Shown in pieces: positions 60,164-64,000 of a stretch of DNA of 64,000 nucleotides; within the stretch, counting starts at the first letter, position 1, and every line of letters starts with the position of its first letter. Origin of the DNA: Bradyrhizobium sp. WD16 (lineage in GTDB: Bacteria > Pseudomonadota > Alphaproteobacteria > Rhizobiales > Xanthobacteraceae). The stretch lies in NCBI RefSeq assembly GCF_024181725.1, contig NZ_CP028908.1, forward strand, positions 248,001 through 312,000, written 5' to 3'. The notes under the pieces are model-generated. The model made no database searches, was not told where the DNA came from, and saw only the letters and a program-made list of their open reading frames with translations. Made by a program: the position numbers and the translations under genes.

Positions 60164-61285
60164 TTAGAGCGTGGAAGGATGAAAACGGCCGATGCTGAGA
60201 TCGCCGATCCGTGTTGGGGTGCCGCCATTGACGATCAGCTCCGCCATCACGGCACCGGCGCCGGGACCGAGCTGGAAGCCGTGCAGCGAAAACCCGAACT
60301 GGTGATAAACGCCGTTGTGGCGGACGCTCGGCCCGAACACCGGCAGATTGTCCTGCATCCGGGCCTCGATGCCGGCCCAGGCGCGGACGATCGTGGCCCC
60401 CCGCATCACCGGAAACAGCTCCAGCACCGTGCGCGCACTCACCGCCAGGCTGCGGAAATCCAGCACGGTCTCGTTGCGGTCCTGGTCCGGCGTGGCCAGA
60501 TGACCGCCGCCGATCAGCACGGTGCCGTTGGCGAATTGCTTGAACGACAGCTTGCGGCCGCCCAGGATCACGACGGGATCGATGAAACGCGGCACGGGCG
60601 ACGTAATCATCAGCATCGGCGCCACGGTCTCGACCGGGACCGGCTCGCCAAGCGCGGTCGCGAACCGGCCCGCCCAGGCGCCGGCGGCGTTGACGAGCAC
60701 CGGCGCGGCATAGCTGTCCGCGCCGACGTCGACCTGCCAAAGCCGGTCGCGCTGCCGGATATTGCTTGCGGCCACGCCCTCACGAACCGTCGCGCCGAGC
60801 GAGGCCGCCCTACGCCGGAATGCCGTCGTCGTCCGGGCGGGATCGGCCGCGCCATCGCGCCGCGACACCACGCCCCCGGGACAGGTGTCCGCCACGGCGG
60901 GCACCAGCCGCCGCAGCTCGGCTCCGTCAATCAACTCCTCATGGCTGAAGCCGAGCGTGTTCAGCTCCGCGACGCGGGCGCGACATTGCTCGAGCTCGGC
61001 GTCGGTCTCGGCGACCAGAACCTGGCCGTGGCTTTCGAAACTGCAGTCGTCGTCGACGAGGTCTTCGATCCGCTCCCAGATTTCCATGGAGCGGACCGAG
61101 AGCGGAATCTCGGCGACGTGCCTTGCGAGCTGGCGGACGCCGCCGGCGTTGACGCCCGAGGCGTGCCGGCCGGCATAGTCCTTCTCGATCAGCACCGGCT
61201 TCATGCCGGCGAGCGCCAGGTGAAGCGCCGTCGAGCATCCATGGATGCCGCCGCCGATGACGATCGCATCTGCGCGTTGCGTCAT
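60164..61285 (-). CDS. FAD-dependent D-amino acid oxidase-family dehydrogenase
   Basis: A 373-residue DAO-type flavoprotein. FAD binding is at AIVIGGGIHGCSTALHLALA near 7-26, and NAAGAWAGRFATALGEPVPV near 200 and GFSLHGFQLGPGAGAVMAEL near the end complete the fold. It overlaps the next gene by ATGA (61282-61285). With the Fe-S subunit and the large flavin subunit it resembles hydroxyproline or opine dehydrogenase units (HcnABC-type). Confidence 0.85.
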   Translation of the reverse strand: MTQRADAIVIGGGIHGCSTALHLALAGMKPVLIEKDYAGRHASGVNAGGVRQLARHVAEIPLSVRSMEIWERIEDLVDDDCSFESHGQVLVAETDAELEQCRARVAELNTLGFSHEELIDGAELRRLVPAVADTCPGGVVSRRDGAADPARTTTAFRRRAASLGATVREGVAASNIRQRDRLWQVDVGADSYAAPVLVNAAGAWAGRFATALGEPVPVETVAPMLMITSPVPRFIDPVVILGGRKLSFKQFANGTVLIGGGHLATPDQDRNETVLDFRSLAVSARTVLELFPVMRGATIVRAWAGIEARMQDNLPVFGPSVRHNGVYHQFGFSLHGFQLGPGAGAVMAELIVNGGTPTRIGDLSIGRFHPSTL

Positions 61286-62697
61286 CCGCGCGCCACCGCC
61301 TTGACGTCGGCCTCGGTCTTCGGAAGGGCGGCGAGCTCAGCCAGCGTGATCGGCTTGACCGGCGCCCGCAGCCGGTAATAGCCGATCTCCTGCGGGCTCT
61401 TGCCGCGCGCTTGCGCCATCAGTTCGGTGACGGTCAGACCGCACAGTCGCCCCTGACATGGACCCATGCCGGTGCGGCGATAGGCCTTGAGCTGATTGGG
61501 CCCGGTTGCGCCGATGGCGACGGCATCGAGGACATCCTTCGCGGTCACCTCCTCACAGCGGCAGACGATGGTATCGCCCGAGGGAATGCGAAACTGCGGC
61601 GCCGGACGGAATAGCGTATCGAGAAAGGCGCGCCCGCGCTCGGCCTGAACCAGGCTTGTGCGCAACGTCGCCATGGCCGTGAGCTTCACGGCCGCCGCGG
61701 GCGCCAGCGCTTCCACCGCCGCGCGCGCGGCGATACGTCCACGAAACTCGGCGGCTCCAGCGCCTCCGATCCCGGCGCCGTCGCCGGCGATTGCGATGCC
61801 GTCGATGGATGAATTGCCGTTCTGATCGAGCTCCGGCGACCAGCACAATTGCCGCTCGTCCCAGCGATGGGTGATGCCGGCCGCCATCGCCAGATTGACG
61901 TTGGGCACCACGCCCTGATGCAGCAGCAGCAGATCGGCAGAAACCGTCTCGCGCCGGCCTCCGGCCACATAGCTCACGGTTGCGAGCTGGCCGTCGCCGG
62001 CGGCCGCGAGCTCCGTGACGGCGGACACGACCGGCACCTTCGCCCGCACTTCCCGCATCATGGCAAGCCCCTTGGCGAAATAGGGCGAGGTCAGGAAGGC
62101 GAAGGCGTGCGGCAGCGCGGCGAGGTAGTTGCGACGCCCGGTCGTGTCGAGGATCCGGTCGATGCGGCCGCCGAGGCGCAGAATCTGCGCCGCGAGCAAC
62201 CAGAGCAACGGCCCCTGCCCCGCGATCACCGTGCGCCCGTCCGGCACCAGCGCCGAGGACTTCAGCATCGTCTGCGCCGCCCCCGCGGTCATCACGCCGG
62301 GCAGCGTCCAGCCGGGAATCGGAAACGGCCGCTCCAGCGCGCCGGTCGCCAGGATGACGCGCCGCGCCTTGACGAAGGTCGAGGCGCCACCGACCGAGAC
62401 GCCGATCTCAAGATTGCGATCGAGACTCCAGACCGTCGCGCGCTGGATGATCTCGGCGCCGCTTCCGCGCACCGCTCGAACGAGCTCGGCGCCCGCCCAG
62501 TATTCGGCGCCGAGGCGATCGCGTTCGGTCACCGGCGTCGACGCAATCGCGCGCCAGACCTGGCCGCCGGGACCCATATTCTCGTCGAGCAGCAGGACCG
62601 ACAAGCCGGCCTCGGCCGCTGTCGCCGCGGCGGCGAGCCCCGCGGGCCCGGCGCCGATCACCACGACGTCGTAGCTGTCGCGCTTGGGGGTGGTCAT
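61282..62697 (-). CDS. FAD/NAD(P)-binding oxidoreductase with C-terminal 2Fe-2S motif (HcnB-like)
   Basis: A 471-residue protein from ATG 62697. Rossmann FAD motif is DVVVIGAGPAGLAAAATAAE near 10-29; a second dinucleotide fold includes GALERPFPIPGWTLPGV. The C-terminal Fe-S cysteines are CRCEEVTAKDVL and GMGPCQGRLCG. It acts as the electron-transfer subunit of HcnABC- or opine-oxidase-type dehydrogenases. It is translationally coupled on both sides (61282-61285 and 62694-62697). Confidence 0.85.
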   Translation of the reverse strand: MTTPKRDSYDVVVIGAGPAGLAAAATAAEAGLSVLLLDENMGPGGQVWRAIASTPVTERDRLGAEYWAGAELVRAVRGSGAEIIQRATVWSLDRNLEIGVSVGGASTFVKARRVILATGALERPFPIPGWTLPGVMTAGAAQTMLKSSALVPDGRTVIAGQGPLLWLLAAQILRLGGRIDRILDTTGRRNYLAALPHAFAFLTSPYFAKGLAMMREVRAKVPVVSAVTELAAAGDGQLATVSYVAGGRRETVSADLLLLHQGVVPNVNLAMAAGITHRWDERQLCWSPELDQNGNSSIDGIAIAGDGAGIGGAGAAEFRGRIAARAAVEALAPAAAVKLTAMATLRTSLVQAERGRAFLDTLFRPAPQFRIPSGDTIVCRCEEVTAKDVLDAVAIGATGPNQLKAYRRTGMGPCQGRLCGLTVTELMAQARGKSPQEIGYYRLRAPVKPITLAELAALPKTEADVKAVARG

Positions 62698-62996
62698 CGT
62701 CCGATCTCCCGCTTGCCCTTCTGGATCTCGACCTGCATCCCCTCCGCTACAGGCACCAGACAGCCCTGGCGGTTGCCGACGCCATCGATGGTGACGAGAC
62801 AATCGAAGCACACCCCCATCATGCAGTAGGGCAGACGCGGCGCGCCGCTCACCGCGGTTGCCCGGCGCACGTCGCGGCGCGACGCCAGCAGCGCGGCAGA
62901 GACGGTGTCGCCCTGACGCGCCGTGACGGCTTCGCCATCCACGAAGATCTGCACCGACGGCCTGTTGTCCTGATCCGATCGTTTGAACATTGGCAT
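62694..62996 (-). CDS. 2Fe-2S ferredoxin-like subunit (HcnA-like)
   Basis: A 100-residue protein with a plant-type 2Fe-2S motif, CMMGVCFDCLVT and a fourth Cys in NRQGCLV (C-x4-C-x2-C-x12-C). It is the small electron carrier of HcnABC- or opine-type dehydrogenases. Overlap with the large subunit gene is four bases. Confidence 0.85.
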   Translation of the reverse strand: MPMFKRSDQDNRPSVQIFVDGEAVTARQGDTVSAALLASRRDVRRATAVSGAPRLPYCMMGVCFDCLVTIDGVGNRQGCLVPVAEGMQVEIQKGKREIGR

Positions 62997-63019
62997 GCCT
63001 CCTGGCTTCTTCCCTGATG

Positions 63020-64000
63020 TCAGTAGTAGCCGCTGCCGGTCGCTGCGCCGCCGCCCTCGAAACGGCGGGCCGAGAAGGCGCCGACCAGTTCAGGCTCGAG
63101 CGCGCCCGCGGCGACCATGCGCGCAACCTCGAAGGCGTGGTTGGAGGCAAGCGTCACGCCGGAATGGCAGCAGGCCACGAATGCCCCGGGATGACTTTCC
63201 GACTGGTCATAGATCGGGAAGCCGTCCCGCGGCATGACGCGGATGCCGGCCCAGCTCCTGACGACATTCAGCCGCGCCAGATGCGGAAACACCCGTTGCG
63301 CGCGATCCGCCATCACCGCGCTGACCGCATGTTTCAACGCCCGATCGTCGATCTCGTCTTCCTTACTGTCGCCGATCATCACCGTGCCCTCGTCGGTCTG
63401 GCGGATCGTGGTCAGGGGGTGCGGCAGGAACGGCATCGTGCGCTCGGTCACCACGATCTGACCGCGGGTCGGGCCCATCGGCGCCGACAGACCAACCATC
63501 GGCGCAAGCGTCGGATTGGCGTTCCCGGCGGCGAGCACGACCTTGCCAGCGCGGATCTCGCCGTTCGGCGTCGTCAAACGGAATTCGCCGCCGTCCCGGC
63601 TGATCGCCGACACCGGGCATTCCGGGAAATAGTCGATGCCGAACGTCGTGAAGCCGGTATGGAAGGCACGGAAGGTCCGCAGCGAATTGACGTGGCCGTC
63701 GAGCGGACAGAAGCTGCCGCCGGAAACCTCCGGGCCGATCAGCGGCAGCATCTTCTTCACCCTGGATGCCGGCAACATCTCCATCTTGTAGTCAGCGGTG
63801 CCGACCTGGTCGTGCATCCGCGCGACCAGTCGGGCGCGCTGCTCGAACTCGTCATCGCCGAGAGTCAGATGGAAGCCGCCATTCTGCTGGAGGCAGACGT
63901 CGAGACCGGTCTGCTCCTTCAATTCGGCGGCGAGCCGGCCCCACGTCGCCGACGCCCGCATGGTCCAGTGCGAATAGGCCGGCATGCCCAACCCCTTGCT
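63020..64000 (-). CDS. FAD-dependent D-amino acid oxidase-family dehydrogenase (partial, N-terminus outside window)
   Basis: A frame of at least 326 residues running off the right edge. The N-terminal FAD motif lies beyond the window. Visible DAO features are GGFHLTLGDDEFEQRARLVA, KVVLAAGNANPTLAPMVGLS, SWAGIRVMPRDGFPIYDQS and CCHSGVTLASNHAFEVARMV. It is 23 bp upstream of the Fe-S subunit gene, and it is a different paralogue from the DAO gene at 60164. Confidence 0.85.
   Translation of the reverse strand, partial: SKGLGMPAYSHWTMRASATWGRLAAELKEQTGLDVCLQQNGGFHLTLGDDEFEQRARLVARMHDQVGTADYKMEMLPASRVKKMLPLIGPEVSGGSFCPLDGHVNSLRTFRAFHTGFTTFGIDYFPECPVSAISRDGGEFRLTTPNGEIRAGKVVLAAGNANPTLAPMVGLSAPMGPTRGQIVVTERTMPFLPHPLTTIRQTDEGTVMIGDSKEDEIDDRALKHAVSAVMADRAQRVFPHLARLNVVRSWAGIRVMPRDGFPIYDQSESHPGAFVACCHSGVTLASNHAFEVARMVAAGALEPELVGAFSARRFEGGGAATGSGYY

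Noticed and set aside
1-64000. tRNA or rRNA genes
   Set aside because: I looked for GGTTCGA-type T-loops with paired arms and conserved rRNA blocks and found none I could support by eye; a tRNA scan would settle it.

Overview
The window is GC-rich bacterial DNA that reads as an alphaproteobacterium of the Hyphomicrobiales, most plausibly the Bradyrhizobium/Rhodopseudomonas group (Nitrobacteraceae). The signs are a NadQ-type regulator beside nadABC, a bufferin operon joined to an ECF sigma/NrsF pair, DUF6894 and DUF3775 proteins, and an aromatic-CoA route to gentisate. I saw no tRNA, rRNA or CRISPR array. All names rest on sequence motifs and family knowledge; no search was run.

Layout. 1-7284: an aromatic cluster (aryl-CoA ligase, flavin aryl-CoA hydroxylase, hot-dog thioesterase, gentisate dioxygenase, maleylpyruvate isomerase, fumarylpyruvate hydrolase) that should turn an aromatic acid into gentisyl-CoA, gentisate and then central metabolites, with MarR and IclR regulators and palindromic operators. 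7680-11708: a threonine ammonia-lyase, a small protein and an M50 protease with CBS domains. 12184-16664: nadCBA and a NadQ-like regulator with two 19-bp operators. 17119-22869: a bufferin (MNIO-modified, metal-binding RiPP) operon with sigma and anti-sigma genes, plus extra periplasmic genes, including a small exported protein with four NPCAP repeats. Two GTAACC-N16-CGAA promoter-like sites precede the outer parts of this cluster. 23139-31124: a mobile-element zone with two identical inverted IS630-type copies, a second IS630-type element and a wrecked TlpA-like gene. 31214-36189: small stress-type genes (DUF6894, DUF3775, BON, cold shock) and an HxlR/quinone-reductase pair. 36333-44669: an arsenic island (arsR-arsM; arsH-arsC-acr3-arsC2-arsR2; OsmC; AhpD-like-arsA; SDR). 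45238-58273: a permease, PAS, ApbE, EF-hand and other small proteins, a histone-H1-like protein, a 2OG oxygenase and two solute-binding proteins. 58696-64000: trpS and a D-amino-acid/opine dehydrogenase-type operon with RidA.

The strongest unexplained signal is a family of short palindromes bounded by CTAG that fills many intergenic gaps. They resolve into two bipartite elements. BA (166 bp) is hairpin B, a 13-bp AT-rich linker and hairpin A. DC (166-167 bp) is hairpin D, a different 13-bp linker and hairpin C. There are eight intact BA copies, two BA copies interrupted at a CTAG, and four DC copies. At one locus a DC lies inside a BA exactly at a CTAG. At another, two IS630-type elements lie inside a BA exactly at a CTAG. 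The BA outer ends match the IS630-type ends at 17-18 of 23 positions. This points to REPIN-like or MITE-like passengers of an IS630 transposase with a CTAG/TA target. Three genes take their TAG stop codon from the CTAG border of these elements.
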